NCBI GenBank assembly: GCA_016462625.1
Contig: JAEMSV010000007.1
Coordinates: forward strand, 1 to 64,000
DNA: 64,000 nucleotides
Source: Solirubrobacteraceae bacterium
GTDB lineage: Bacteria; Actinomycetota; Thermoleophilia; Solirubrobacterales; Solirubrobacteraceae
Reading direction: 5' to 3'
Shown piece by piece: positions 10,253 through 18,933 of the stretch. Each line of letters starts with the position of its first letter. The first letter of the stretch is position 1. Under the pieces are notes generated by a model that saw only the letters and a list, made by a program, of their open reading frames with translations, made no database searches and was not told the origin of the DNA. A program made the translations under genes and the position numbers.

Positions 10253-11983
10253 TCAGAAGAGCTGGTCGGTCAGGCCCTGGACCAGCGGCCCGAGCAGGAG
10301 TGCGGGGACGAACGTCAGGAGGGCAACGAGCGCCACGGCACCGACGAGCAGGGCCACGAAGGTCCCCGTGTCGGTGCGCATCGTTCCCGGCCCCGGCGGC
10401 GACACCCGCTTGCCGGCGAGGGCGCCGGCGACCGCGAGGGCCGCGAGCATCGGCACGAAGCGGCCGAGCAGCATGCCGAAGCCGCCCATGATGTTGGCGA
10501 ACGTGATCGCGTAGGCGCCCTCGTTCGTGCCGTTGGGCTGGACGTAGCCCGTGTAGCCGGCGAACGCCGAGCCGTTGTTGTTCGCCTGCGAGACGTAGCT
10601 GTACAGCGTCTCGGCGAAGCCCTGCGGACCGCTGTCGTAGATCGAGGGCGCCCCCCATTTCGTCCCGATGGCCAGCGCGGTGAGCACCAGCACGATGAGC
10701 GGGACGAACAGGGTCCCGATCGCGACGAGCCTGATCTCGCGCGGGCCGATCTTCTTGCCGAGGTACTCCGGTGTGCGGCCGACCATCAGGCCCGCGAGGA
10801 AGACCGCGAGCAGGACGAACAGCAGCATGCCGTACAGGCCCGAACCGACGCCGCCGAAGATGACCTCGCCGGTCATCATGTTCGCGAGTGGCACGGCACC
10901 GCCGATGCCGGTCAGCGATTCCATGGCCGCATTGACCGCGCCGCACGAGGCGACCGTGGTGACCGCCGCGAAGAGCGACGACGACCCGATCCCGAACCGG
11001 ATGTCCTTGCCCTCCATGTTGCCGCCGGTCAGCCCGGCGGCGTGCATGGCGGCGCTGCTGTCGCTCTCGGCGACGTAGACGATCGCGACGGCCGCGACGA
11101 ACCACACGGTCATCGCCGCGTAGATCGCCCAGCCCTGACGCGAGCTGCCGACCATGCGGCCGAACGTGTTCGTCAGCGCGGCCGGGACGATCAGGATCGC
11201 GAGCATGAGGACGAAGTTCGTCAGGGTGTTCGAGTTCTCGAACGGGTGGGCGGCGTTGACGTTGAAGAAGCCGCCGCCGTTGGTCCCGAGCTCCTTGATG
11301 AACTCCTGCGAGGCCACCGGGCCGCGGGCGAGCGTCTGCGAGCCGTCCGTGAGCGTCGTGACGTCAACGGAGCCGCCGAGCGTCTGGATGACGCCCTGGG
11401 TGACGAGGAACAGCGCGCCGAGGATGCAGATCGGCAGCAGGACGTACAGCGTGCCGCGCGTGAGATCGACCCAGAAGTTGCCGATGACCGACGCCTCGCG
11501 CCGGGCGAACCCGCGGATGACGGCGACCGCCACGGCCAGGCCCACCCCCGCGCTGACGAAGTTCTGCACGGCCAGGCCGGCCATCTGGCTGAAGTACGAC
11601 ATCGTCGTCTCGCCGCCGTAGAACTGCCAGTTGGTGTTGGTGACGAAGGAGACGGACGTGTTGAAGGACAGGTCCCACGTCGGGGAGCCGAGGCCTTCCG
11701 GGTTGAACGGGTGGATGCCCTGCGTGCGCAGGATCAGGTACAGCGCGCCGAGGAACATGCCGCTGAAGATCAGGACCGTGCGGGCGTAGCCCTTCCAGTC
11801 CTGCTCGCGCGACGGACTGGTTCCGAGCAGGCGGTACATCCCGCGTTCGACCGGCGCCAGGACGGGGGTGAAGATGACCCGCTCGCCCTCGAAGACCCGC
11901 ATGAGGTAGCCGCCGAGCACCGGCGTGAGCGCGGTCAGGACGGCGAGGAAGACGGCGATCTGCAGCCAGCCGGTGACGTTCAC
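10253..11983 (-). CDS. kdpA: K+-transporting ATPase subunit A
   Basis: Potassium-selective channel-like subunit of KdpFABC, 576 residues with about ten membrane helices. Starts VNVTGWLQIAVFLAVLTALTPVLGGYLMRVFEGE; the selectivity-filter segments (SFVTNTNWQFYGGE, LGTNGGGFFNVNAAHPFEN, TTVASCGAVNAAMES, NNNGSAF) are visible. GTG at 11983 is favoured over longer frames because GGAGGAG precedes it and the protein start matches the family. It overlaps the kdpF stop (GTGA). Confidence 0.97.
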   Translation of the reverse strand: MNVTGWLQIAVFLAVLTALTPVLGGYLMRVFEGERVIFTPVLAPVERGMYRLLGTSPSREQDWKGYARTVLIFSGMFLGALYLILRTQGIHPFNPEGLGSPTWDLSFNTSVSFVTNTNWQFYGGETTMSYFSQMAGLAVQNFVSAGVGLAVAVAVIRGFARREASVIGNFWVDLTRGTLYVLLPICILGALFLVTQGVIQTLGGSVDVTTLTDGSQTLARGPVASQEFIKELGTNGGGFFNVNAAHPFENSNTLTNFVLMLAILIVPAALTNTFGRMVGSSRQGWAIYAAMTVWFVAAVAIVYVAESDSSAAMHAAGLTGGNMEGKDIRFGIGSSSLFAAVTTVASCGAVNAAMESLTGIGGAVPLANMMTGEVIFGGVGSGLYGMLLFVLLAVFLAGLMVGRTPEYLGKKIGPREIRLVAIGTLFVPLIVLVLTALAIGTKWGAPSIYDSGPQGFAETLYSYVSQANNNGSAFAGYTGYVQPNGTNEGAYAITFANIMGGFGMLLGRFVPMLAALAVAGALAGKRVSPPGPGTMRTDTGTFVALLVGAVALVALLTFVPALLLGPLVQGLTDQLF

Positions 11984-12069
11984 AGCTCCTCCCCGCGCAC
12001 GAGTGCGTAGGTGAGCCAGAGCGCGAGGACGATGGCGATCGCCAGACAGACGGCGTCGGCGAGGCTCAT
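11980..12069 (-). CDS. kdpF: KdpF small stabilising subunit
   Basis: 29-residue single transmembrane peptide (MSLADAVCLAIAIVLALWLTYALVRGEEL without its last charged residues forming the helix), the expected size and position for KdpF, directly upstream of kdpA and overlapping it by GTGA. It stabilises the KdpABC complex in the membrane. Its ATG overlaps the stop of another tiny gene upstream. Confidence 0.88.
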   Translation of the reverse strand: MSLADAVCLAIAIVLALWLTYALVRGEEL

Positions 12070-12185
12070 ACGCGCTCCAGTCCGGCGAGGACCGCGAAGA
12101 GGAGGGCGAACCCGAGGAGCGCGAGGACGACGCTGACGACGTCGCCGGCTCCCTCCGGCAGGCCCAGGAAGGCAATGGTGGTCAT
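12066..12185 (-). CDS. 39-residue membrane peptide, first gene of the kdp operon
   Basis: A tiny reading frame starting MTTIAFLGLPEGAGDVVS and continuing into a hydrophobic helix (VVLALLGFALLFAVLAGLERV). It ends in ATGA overlap with kdpF, so it is co-translated with the pump. Not part of the textbook KdpFABC set. It resembles a second KdpF-like peptide: short, one helix, charged C-terminus. It may be an accessory subunit. Confidence 0.65.
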   Translation of the reverse strand: MTTIAFLGLPEGAGDVVSVVLALLGFALLFAVLAGLERV

Positions 12186-12240
12186 GCCATCCAGCCTCGG
12201 CCGGCGCCCGTGGAGGCGGCGTCACGGTTCAGGGCGGCGG

Positions 12241-12261
12241 CGTCAAGATCTCGTCAAGATC
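12241..12261. promoter_or_regulatory. Tandem 10-bp direct repeat, candidate KdpE operator
   Basis: CGTCAAGATC occurs twice, 11 bp apart (12241-12250 and 12252-12261), about 55 bp upstream of the kdp operon start and just before tenA. Direct repeats at one-helical-turn spacing are the usual sites of OmpR/PhoB-family regulators, and KdpE of that family is encoded next door. The assignment is by position and architecture only. Confidence 0.5.
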
Positions 12262-12266
12262 GCGGG

Positions 12267-12932
12267 ATGCCCCTCTCGTCTGCGTTGTGGTCGGAGATCG
12301 ACGACGACATCTGGCCCGCGATCCGCGCCCATCCGTTCGTCACGGGTCTGACGGACGGCTCGCTGGATCGCGAGGCGTTCCGCTTCTACGTCGTCCAGGA
12401 TGCGCACTACCTGCGCGAGTACGCACGGGCGCTGGCGATCTGCGGGGCGCGGGCGCCCGAGGTCGATGCGATCCGGATGTTCTGCGAGCACGCCGCCGGA
12501 GCGATCGTGGTGGAGCGCGAGCTGCACGAGTCGTTCTTCGCGGACTTCGGGATGAGCGAGGCCGATGTGGCCGCGACGCCGATGGCGCCGACGAACGTCG
12601 CCTACACGAGCTATCTGGTCAGCGCGGCGTACGGCGGGTCATACGCCGAGGCCGTCGCCGCGGTGTTGCCGTGCTACTGGATCTACGCCGAGGTGGGGAA
12701 GGAGCTGATGGCCGCCGGCTCGCCCGATCCGCTGTACGCCCGGTGGATCGAGACGTACGGTGGCGAGGAGTTCGCGGCGGTCGTCTCGGCGGTGCTGGAC
12801 ACCGTCGACGCACTCGGGCCCACGCTGTCGGACGCCGATCGCGCCGCGGCCGCGCGGCGGTTCGTGACCACGAGCCGGTACGAGTGGATGTTCTGGGAGA
12901 TGGGGCGCACGCAGGAGGCGTGGCCGGTCTAA
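12267..12932 (+). CDS. tenA: Thiaminase II / aminopyrimidine aminohydrolase TenA
   Basis: Cytoplasmic enzyme that salvages thiamin pyrimidine breakdown products (aminopyrimidine to HMP). 221 residues from ATG 12267, which begins MPLSSALWSEIDDDIWPAIRAHPFV; the longer frame lacks homologous residues. The catalytic Cys is in LPCYWIYAEVGKEL near residue 138, and the C-terminal Glu is in YEWMFWEMG. It lies alone between the divergent kdp operon and convergent kdpE, overlapping kdpE by 4 bp at the 3' ends. No other thiamin gene is near, and no TPP riboswitch was seen in the short leader. Confidence 0.93.
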   Translation: MPLSSALWSEIDDDIWPAIRAHPFVTGLTDGSLDREAFRFYVVQDAHYLREYARALAICGARAPEVDAIRMFCEHAAGAIVVERELHESFFADFGMSEADVAATPMAPTNVAYTSYLVSAAYGGSYAEAVAAVLPCYWIYAEVGKELMAAGSPDPLYARWIETYGGEEFAAVVSAVLDTVDALGPTLSDADRAAAARRFVTTSRYEWMFWEMGRTQEAWPV

Positions 12933-13594
12933 GCGAAGCGGTAGCCGACACCCGGGTCCGTGCGGATGCGGGTTCCTTCGGCGTCGACCTTGCGGCGCAG
13001 ATTCGACATGTGGGTCCGCAGGGTCGCGGTGTCGTGCTCGTACGCCACGCCCCAGACCTCGGTCAACAGCGCACGGTGGGTGAGCAATCGCCCGCGATGG
13101 CGCATGAGGGTCTTCAGCAGGTCGAACTCGATCGGCGTGAGGTGGACCTCGGTGCCGTCGACACGGACCGAGTGCGCGGCGAGATCGAGCTCCAGGCCGT
13201 CGGCGCGCAGGACCGGGTCACCGGCGGCGGCGCCGGCGCTGCGCCGCAGCGCCGCCTGGAGCCGGGCGACGAGCTCCTTGGGGCCGAACGGCTTGACCAC
13301 GTAGTCGTCGGCGCCCGCCTCCAGCGCCCGCACCTTCTCGTCCTCGTCGCCGACGGCCGAGAGCACGAGGATCGGCATCTCCGTCCACTCGCGGAGGCGC
13401 CGGCAGACCTCGATCCCGTCGATGTCCGGCAGAACGAGATCGAGGATCGCGGCATCGGGCGGGCGCACAGCGGCGCGGTCGAGCGCCTCCTCGCCGGTCT
13501 CGGCGACGACCGCCTCGAAGCCCGCCTCGCGCAGCACGACCTTCAGCGCGCGCACGATGTGGGGCTCGTCGTCACAGACCAGGATGCGGCTCAC
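12929..13594 (-). CDS. kdpE: Response regulator KdpE
   Basis: OmpR-family response regulator, 221 residues: receiver domain (ILVCDDEPHIVRALKVVL, phospho-Asp in ILDLVLPDIDG near residue 52, switch residues in LSAVGDEDEKVRALEAGADDYVVKPF), then a winged-helix DNA-binding domain (HLTPIEFDLLKTLMRHRGRLLTHRALLTEVWG). GTG at 13594 overlaps the stop of the kinase gene (GTGA), so the pair is co-translated. It is expected to activate the kdp operon; candidate sites lie at 12241-12261. Confidence 0.93.
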   Translation of the reverse strand: MSRILVCDDEPHIVRALKVVLREAGFEAVVAETGEEALDRAAVRPPDAAILDLVLPDIDGIEVCRRLREWTEMPILVLSAVGDEDEKVRALEAGADDYVVKPFGPKELVARLQAALRRSAGAAAGDPVLRADGLELDLAAHSVRVDGTEVHLTPIEFDLLKTLMRHRGRLLTHRALLTEVWGVAYEHDTATLRTHMSNLRRKVDAEGTRIRTDPGVGYRFA

Positions 13595-14976
13595 AGCGGG
13601 AACTCCACCACGAACGTCGAGCCCTGGCCCGGCAGGGACTCGGCGAGCACCCGCCCGCCGTTGGCCTCGATGAACCCACGGGCGACCGCGAGGCCGAGGC
13701 CGGCGCCGCCCGAGCTGCTGTCGGGCCGCCGGTAGAAGGCCTCGAAGACCCGCTCGCGCTCGCGCTCCGGGATGCCTGGGCCGCGGTCGACGATCCGCAG
13801 GACCAGGCGCGAGCCCACCGCGCGCGCCCGGATCGAGACCGGATGTCCGCCGCTGTGCTGGCGCGCGTTCTCCAGCAGGTTCGCCAGCGCCCGCTCGAGC
13901 TGCCCCGCGTCGGCCTGGACCAGCGGTACGTCGGGATCGATGCGCTCCTCGAACTCCCCGTCCCGCGCGCCGATCGCGCGCAGCGCCTCGGTGACGAGCT
14001 CCGGGATCGACACCCAATCCGGTCGCGGCTCGGCCGATCCGGCCTGCAGGCGCGAGAGGTCGAGGAGCTGGTCGACGAGCCGGGTGAGCCGCCGGGCGTC
14101 CTCGCCGACTGCGGCGACGAGGCCGGCGCGCTCGTCTTCCTGGAGCGCAGGGGAGGCCAGGGCGTCCGCGCTCGTGATGATCGAGGTCAGCGGCGACCGT
14201 AGATCGTGGGACACCGCGCGGAGGATCGCCGTCTTCAGGTCGTCGCTGCGCCGCAGCGCCCGGGTCTCCACGACCTCGCGTTCCAGCGTCTCGCGGTCGA
14301 GGGCCGCCGTCAGAACCGCGGTGAGCGGGGGGATCAGCCGCGCCTCCACGCGCGCTTGCGTCTCGGGGTCTAGCGCCGCTGGGAGGAGGAGCGTCGCAGG
14401 CCGTCGCCCCGTGCCGAGGTCGAGGACGAACGCGGTGTGCTGCGCGTCCCCATGCGCCTCGTTGAGGACGAGCACGGCTGACGGAACGCCGATGGCCTGA
14501 GCCAGCTCGGCCTCCACCGCAGGGAGCGCGGCCTCGACCCCGGTGCTGCCGAGGAGCAGTCGCGAGAGGCCGGCCGCGAGGTCCGCTTCGCGGCGGCGCT
14601 GCTCAGCATCGCGGGCTCTGGCACGCACGAGGTCGGCGAGCGTTCCCATCGCGATCGCGGTGACGGCGAAGATCGCGAGCGCCACCCAGTTCTCGCCGTC
14701 GGCGATCGTGAACGTTCCGGTGGGCTCGACGTGGAAGTAGTTGAACGTCAGCGCCGAGAGGACCGCCGTGGCGATTCCGAGCGCCCGCCCGAAGAAGGTC
14801 GCGACGGCGATGACCGCCAGCAGGTAGACGATCGCGAGCGACGCAATCGGCGCGATCTCGCGCAGGGCGTAGATCAGCGCGGTGATCGCGGCGACCGAAC
14901 CGGCCGCCGCCGCCCATCCCGCGAGCACGGGCGGCCGGCGCGCCCCGAGCAGCGGTGACGGCGTGGGATCGGACAC
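13591..14976 (-). CDS. kdpD: KdpD C-terminal half: DUF4118 membrane sensor histidine kinase
   Basis: 461-residue membrane histidine kinase equal to the C-terminal part of KdpD: DUF4118 four-helix membrane unit (ALREIAPIASLAIVYLLAVIAVATFFG, NYFHVEPTGTFTI), a GAF-like linker, HisKA with phospho-His in LRAVSHDLRSPLTSI near residue 257, and HATPase boxes (NLLENARQHS, DRGPGIP, GAGLGLAVARGF). The KdpD ATP-binding and Usp domains that normally precede these are in a different gene at 6511-7629. GTG start. The pair with KdpE forms the potassium two-component system. Confidence 0.92.
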   Translation of the reverse strand: MSDPTPSPLLGARRPPVLAGWAAAAGSVAAITALIYALREIAPIASLAIVYLLAVIAVATFFGRALGIATAVLSALTFNYFHVEPTGTFTIADGENWVALAIFAVTAIAMGTLADLVRARARDAEQRRREADLAAGLSRLLLGSTGVEAALPAVEAELAQAIGVPSAVLVLNEAHGDAQHTAFVLDLGTGRRPATLLLPAALDPETQARVEARLIPPLTAVLTAALDRETLEREVVETRALRRSDDLKTAILRAVSHDLRSPLTSIITSADALASPALQEDERAGLVAAVGEDARRLTRLVDQLLDLSRLQAGSAEPRPDWVSIPELVTEALRAIGARDGEFEERIDPDVPLVQADAGQLERALANLLENARQHSGGHPVSIRARAVGSRLVLRIVDRGPGIPERERERVFEAFYRRPDSSSGGAGLGLAVARGFIEANGGRVLAESLPGQGSTFVVEFPL

Positions 14977-15014
14977 CCCGTCAGCGTACGTCGGCGAACG
15001 GACTCAGAACCTCT

Positions 15015-15033
15015 TTCGACCGAGTGTCGGTCG
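15015..15033. repeat. Palindrome CGACCGAGTGTCG (copy 3 of 3)
   Basis: Located in the divergent region between the KdpD-type kinase and the antiporter. The sequence here also forms a tighter dyad CGACCGA-GTG-TCGGTCG (15017-15033). The 13-nt core is identical to the two copies flanking the unknown gene in the urea locus. Confidence 0.6.
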
Positions 15034-15070
15034 TCATCGCGCCGCCCCGCGCGGGAAGATGGGGGCTGAG

Positions 15071-16858
15071 ATGGATGAAAGCCGCCTGCTGCTCGTCGGG
15101 GGACTGCTGCTGGCGGTCGGCCTCGTCGCCTCCCTGGTCGCGACACGGCTGCGCATTCCCGGGCTCGTGCTGTTCCTCGGGATCGGCATGCTCGTCGGCT
15201 CCGACGGGCTGGATCTCGTCGACTTCGCCGATTACGAGCTCGCGCGCGATCTCGGGATCCTCGCCCTCGCGCTGATCCTCTTCGAGGGCGGCCTGTCGGC
15301 CGGCGTGTCGGAGATCAGACCCGTGTGGGGCAGCGCGGTGAGCCTCGCGACGGTCGGCACCCTGCTGACGGCGATCATCACCGGGTTCGCGGCGGCGTGG
15401 ATCTTCGACCTCGACCTGCTCGAGGGCATGCTGATCGGCTCGATCGTCGCGGCGACGGATAGCGCGGCGATCTTCTCGATGCTGCGCGGCTCGACGCTCA
15501 AGCGCAAGCTCGCCCGCATCCTCGAGGGCGAGTCCGGCACGAACGACCCGGTCGCGCTCGTCCTGGTCATCGGCTTCATCGAGTGGATCCAGCATCCCGG
15601 CTTCGGCGTGAGCGACTTCTTCGTGCTGTTCGTCGAGGAGCTCGGGATCGGCGCGGTCGTCGGCGTCGTCGTGGGGGCGCTCGCGGTGTTCGCGTTCCGG
15701 CGCGCGCGGCTGGCCACCGGCGGGCTGTACCCCGTCGCGTCGCTGGCGACGATCGCGATCGCGTTCGGCCTCGCCGACGTGCTGCACGGGTCGGGGTTCC
15801 TGGCCGTCTACCTCGTCGGCCTCGCGCTGGGGTCCGGGTCCATCCCGGGCCGCCAGACGATCGTGACGTTCCACGACGGGCTCGCTTGGGTCTCGCAGCT
15901 CGGCGTCTTCCTCGTCCTCGGCCTCCTCGTCTTCCCGAGCCAGCTCGGCGAGTACGCCCTGCAGGGCACCGCGCTGGCACTCGTCCTGTGCTTCATCGCA
16001 CGGCCGATCGCGGTCTTCATCGCGACGGCGTTCTCGAAGAATCCGGTGGGGGACACGGTGGTTCTCGGCTGGGCAGGCCTGCGCGGGGCGGTCCCCGTCG
16101 TCCTCGCGACGTTCCCCGTCATCGAGGGCATCCCGGAGGCCGTCGACTACTTCAACATCGTCTTCTTCATCGTCCTGTTCAGCACGATTCTCCAGGGGAC
16201 GACGTTCCTCCCGCTCGCGGGCCGGTTGCACGCGACGACCAACGAGGACCCCCTCGCGCGGCCGGTCACGGAGATCGGCACGATCAACCGCCTCGGGGCC
16301 GACATGATCGAGGTGCGCGTCCGCGAGGGCGACGCCGTCTGCGGCCACCGCGTGCGCGATCTCGGGCTCCCGCGCGAGGCGCTGGTGAACGTCCTGGTCC
16401 GCGGGGACCGGGCGCTGCCGCCGCGTGGGTCGACGAAGCTCGAAGCCGGTGACCGGCTGCACATGGTCGTCCGCCGCGAGCTCGTCCCGTCGCTCGAGCC
16501 GATCCTCCAGCGATGGCGTAGCGGTCCGGTGGGTCCGGTCGGGCGCCCGCAGCGGATCCTGCCGGGCACCGCGCCGATCTTCACGTCACGCCCGTGGCGC
16601 GAGTCGGACGGTGACGTGATCGACCCCGCCGCGGTCCTGGGCCTCCCGGTCATCGAGCGGTTGCGCCGGCGCTGGGATGTCCCGGGCGCCGTCGTCGTCC
16701 TGCAGGACGGGCGCCTGGCGGTCACCGGGCCGCGGCTCATCGTCGGCTCGCCCGACCAGGTGCTCGACTACGCACGCCGGATGGTGCGCCAGTACGCCGA
16801 CGGGGACGACGATGAGCGCGCCTGGTGGCGAGAGGTTCTCGGCGAGGCCGCGCAGTAG
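15071..16858 (+). CDS. K+/H+ antiporter, CPA1 family with TrkA-C domain
   Basis: Membrane antiporter of the NhaP2/CvrA type that exports K+ (or Na+) in exchange for protons; about 595 residues. Some twelve helices are visible from residue 5, including the ALILFEGGLSAGVSEIRPVWG and GESGTNDPVALVLVIG segments, the latter with the acidic transport residues. It is followed by a cytoplasmic RCK_C/TrkA-C domain (GADMIEVRVREGDAVCGHRVRDLGLPREALV...LEAGDRLHMVV) that usually binds a regulatory ligand. ATG 15071 has GGGGG 5 nt upstream; ATG 15059 is possible. It complements the adjacent Kdp uptake system. Confidence 0.9.
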   Translation: MDESRLLLVGGLLLAVGLVASLVATRLRIPGLVLFLGIGMLVGSDGLDLVDFADYELARDLGILALALILFEGGLSAGVSEIRPVWGSAVSLATVGTLLTAIITGFAAAWIFDLDLLEGMLIGSIVAATDSAAIFSMLRGSTLKRKLARILEGESGTNDPVALVLVIGFIEWIQHPGFGVSDFFVLFVEELGIGAVVGVVVGALAVFAFRRARLATGGLYPVASLATIAIAFGLADVLHGSGFLAVYLVGLALGSGSIPGRQTIVTFHDGLAWVSQLGVFLVLGLLVFPSQLGEYALQGTALALVLCFIARPIAVFIATAFSKNPVGDTVVLGWAGLRGAVPVVLATFPVIEGIPEAVDYFNIVFFIVLFSTILQGTTFLPLAGRLHATTNEDPLARPVTEIGTINRLGADMIEVRVREGDAVCGHRVRDLGLPREALVNVLVRGDRALPPRGSTKLEAGDRLHMVVRRELVPSLEPILQRWRSGPVGPVGRPQRILPGTAPIFTSRPWRESDGDVIDPAAVLGLPVIERLRRRWDVPGAVVVLQDGRLAVTGPRLIVGSPDQVLDYARRMVRQYADGDDDERAWWREVLGEAAQ

Positions 16859-16864
16859 GGCGGA

Positions 16865-17704
16865 TCAGACCTGCGTGGGCCAGCCGTCGACGAAGAGATC
16901 GAGGGCCAGCTCGGCGTCGGGCGCGCTGTACCCGGAGAGATCGGAGATGCCGGCCTCGGCCAGCACCTCGTCGTCGATGAACGTGTTGCCGCTGCACTCG
17001 GCCGGCGGGCGCCGGACGATCTCCAGCGCGGCGTCGGCCATGATCTGCGGCGTCCGCGCGCGGGCCACCATCTCCGGCCCGCCGAGCAGGTTGCGGATCG
17101 CGGCGGTCCCGATGAGCGTGCGCGGCCACAGGCAGTTGGCGGCGACGGCGTTGTCGGTCTCGTCGGCGGCGACGCCGAGGGTGATCATCGTCATGCCGAA
17201 CTTCGAGAGCGTGTACGCGGCGTGGTTGCGCAGCCACTTCGGGTCGGTCGACAGGGGCGGCGACATCGTCAGCACGTGCGCGTGCGAGGACCGGCGCAGG
17301 TGGGGGAGTGCGGCCTTCGTCACGACGAACGTGCCGCGCGAGTTGATCGACTGCATGAGGTCGTAGCGCTTGACGTCGAGCTGATCCATCGGCGCGAGAT
17401 TGATGGCGCTCGCGTTGTTGACCACGATGTCGATCCCGCCGAACGTCTCGACCGTCTTCGCCACCGCGGCATCGACCTGCGCCTCGTCGCGGACGTCGCC
17501 GAGGATCGGGAGCGCCTTGCCGCCGGCCTCGCGGATCTCGTCCGCGGCGGTGTGGATCGTGCCCTCGAGGGTCGGGTGGGGCTGGTCGGTCTTCGCCACG
17601 ATCGCGACGTTCGCGCCCTCCTGCGCCAACCGCACGGCGATGGCCAGCCCGATACCGCGGCTGCCCCCGGACATGAACACGGTGCGCCCGTCGAGATCTC
17701 CCAT
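16865..17704 (-). CDS. Short-chain dehydrogenase, HSDL2/citronellol-dehydrogenase type
   Basis: NAD(P)-dependent oxidoreductase, 279 residues. Cofactor motif SGGSRGIG at residues 12-19, NNAS motif, catalytic Ser in LTMSPPLS and YTLSKFG as the Tyr-Lys pair. The insert after strand 2 (AKTDQPHPTLEGTIHTAADEI) and the WPRTLIGTAAI segment match the hydroxysteroid dehydrogenase-like 2 group, which acts on fatty or terpenoid alcohols and aldehydes. GGAAAGG precedes the ATG. It lies 57 bp downstream of the acyltransferase on the same strand. The substrate is unknown. Confidence 0.85.
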   Translation of the reverse strand: MGDLDGRTVFMSGGSRGIGLAIAVRLAQEGANVAIVAKTDQPHPTLEGTIHTAADEIREAGGKALPILGDVRDEAQVDAAVAKTVETFGGIDIVVNNASAINLAPMDQLDVKRYDLMQSINSRGTFVVTKAALPHLRRSSHAHVLTMSPPLSTDPKWLRNHAAYTLSKFGMTMITLGVAADETDNAVAANCLWPRTLIGTAAIRNLLGGPEMVARARTPQIMADAALEIVRRPPAECSGNTFIDDEVLAEAGISDLSGYSAPDAELALDLFVDGWPTQV

Positions 17705-17761
17705 GGTGCCTTTCCTACTACGTGGTTGCCGAAGCCCGCGCGGATACTACGACCCGTACGG

Positions 17762-18880
17762 TCACGCCGTCGCGCGGGAGGGTGCGGGTCGCCGCTCGCC
17801 CGTGCGCTGCGGCGCCGTCCTCTTCTTCGACCGGCCCTCTCCCGCGACCCAGCGCTCGACGCCGAACCAGCTGATGACCGCCAGCGTTAGGGCCACGGCG
17901 ACGACGCTCAGGTACGCCAGCCAGGGGTTCTCCGGCCAGCGCTCCTGCAGCCGCAGGACGTAGATCACCGGCATGTGCCAGAGGTAGAACCCGTACGAGA
18001 CGATCCCGACCCAGCGCAGCGGGCCGCGCGCCAGCAGCGCCGGGCCGTGGGCGGCGACGGCCGCGACGATCATCCCGAAGCCGATGCCCGCCGGCAGGTC
18101 GAGCAGGACCTTGCCGACGTCGGTGGTCCCGTCGTGGTGCCACCAGCCGTTCCACCCGACGAGCGCGGCGCCGCCGAGCAGCAGGGACCAGCGGGTCTGC
18201 CAGCTCGGCGTCCGGCCGTGGGCGAGCGCCGCCGCTGCGATGCCGCACGCGAAGATCGGGAGGTAGGTCGGGAGCGTCGCGGTCATCGTCGCCGGCCAGT
18301 CGAGGCGCAGCGCCGCGGAGCTCCACGCCAGCCCGAAGGCGGCTAAGCCGCCTGCGACGGCGAGGGCGGCGGGACGGCCGCCGCGAGCGATCGCGCGCAC
18401 CAGGACCCAGCCGATGACCGGGAGGAGCGCGTAGAACGCGACCTCCACCGCGAGCGACCACATCGGCGGGTTCAGCAGCGTGCGCGTCTCGTCGAAGTAG
18501 TTCTGGCCGAACAGCGCGAAGACCGGCAGGTCGCCGAGCTCCGCCTCACGGCGATGGCCGGTGCCGTGCAGCAGCACGTAGCTGCCGACGAGCGCGAGCC
18601 AGTACGCGGGGAGGATCCGCGCGGCGCGCTTGGAGGCGAACCGGCGCAGCGACGGCGCGGCCCGATCGTCGAGCCCGGCCCGGATCCACGGCAGGACGAC
18701 GAGGAACCCCGACAGGACGAAGAACAGCATCAGCGAGACGCGCAGCTCGCCGATCACGGCATCGACGGTGGTCCGGTCGGCGCCGGGCAGGTTGGCGCCG
18801 CCGTACATCCAGGCGTGGACGAGCACGACAGCAAGCGCTGCCGCGCCGCGGAGTCCGTCGAGTCCGTGTGCGCGCGTCAT
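17762..18880 (-). CDS. Acyltransferase 3 family membrane protein
   Basis: Integral membrane O-acyltransferase, 372 residues, about ten helices. Starts with the family signature GLDGLRGAAALAVVLVHAW and contains FFVLSGFLV, then RFASKRAARILPAYW with the conserved Arg. It acetylates or acylates cell-surface sugars or lipids. The C-terminus is a basic tail (GRSKKRTAPQRTGERR). It stands after the hydantoin operon terminator, so probably has its own promoter. Confidence 0.86.
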   Translation of the reverse strand: MTRAHGLDGLRGAAALAVVLVHAWMYGGANLPGADRTTVDAVIGELRVSLMLFFVLSGFLVVLPWIRAGLDDRAAPSLRRFASKRAARILPAYWLALVGSYVLLHGTGHRREAELGDLPVFALFGQNYFDETRTLLNPPMWSLAVEVAFYALLPVIGWVLVRAIARGGRPAALAVAGGLAAFGLAWSSAALRLDWPATMTATLPTYLPIFACGIAAAALAHGRTPSWQTRWSLLLGGAALVGWNGWWHHDGTTDVGKVLLDLPAGIGFGMIVAAVAAHGPALLARGPLRWVGIVSYGFYLWHMPVIYVLRLQERWPENPWLAYLSVVAVALTLAVISWFGVERWVAGEGRSKKRTAPQRTGERRPAPSRATA

Positions 18881-18933
18881 CGGGAACAGGTCCTACCCGG
18901 CGTTCGCCAGGACATGCTTGCAAACGGCTGAGC

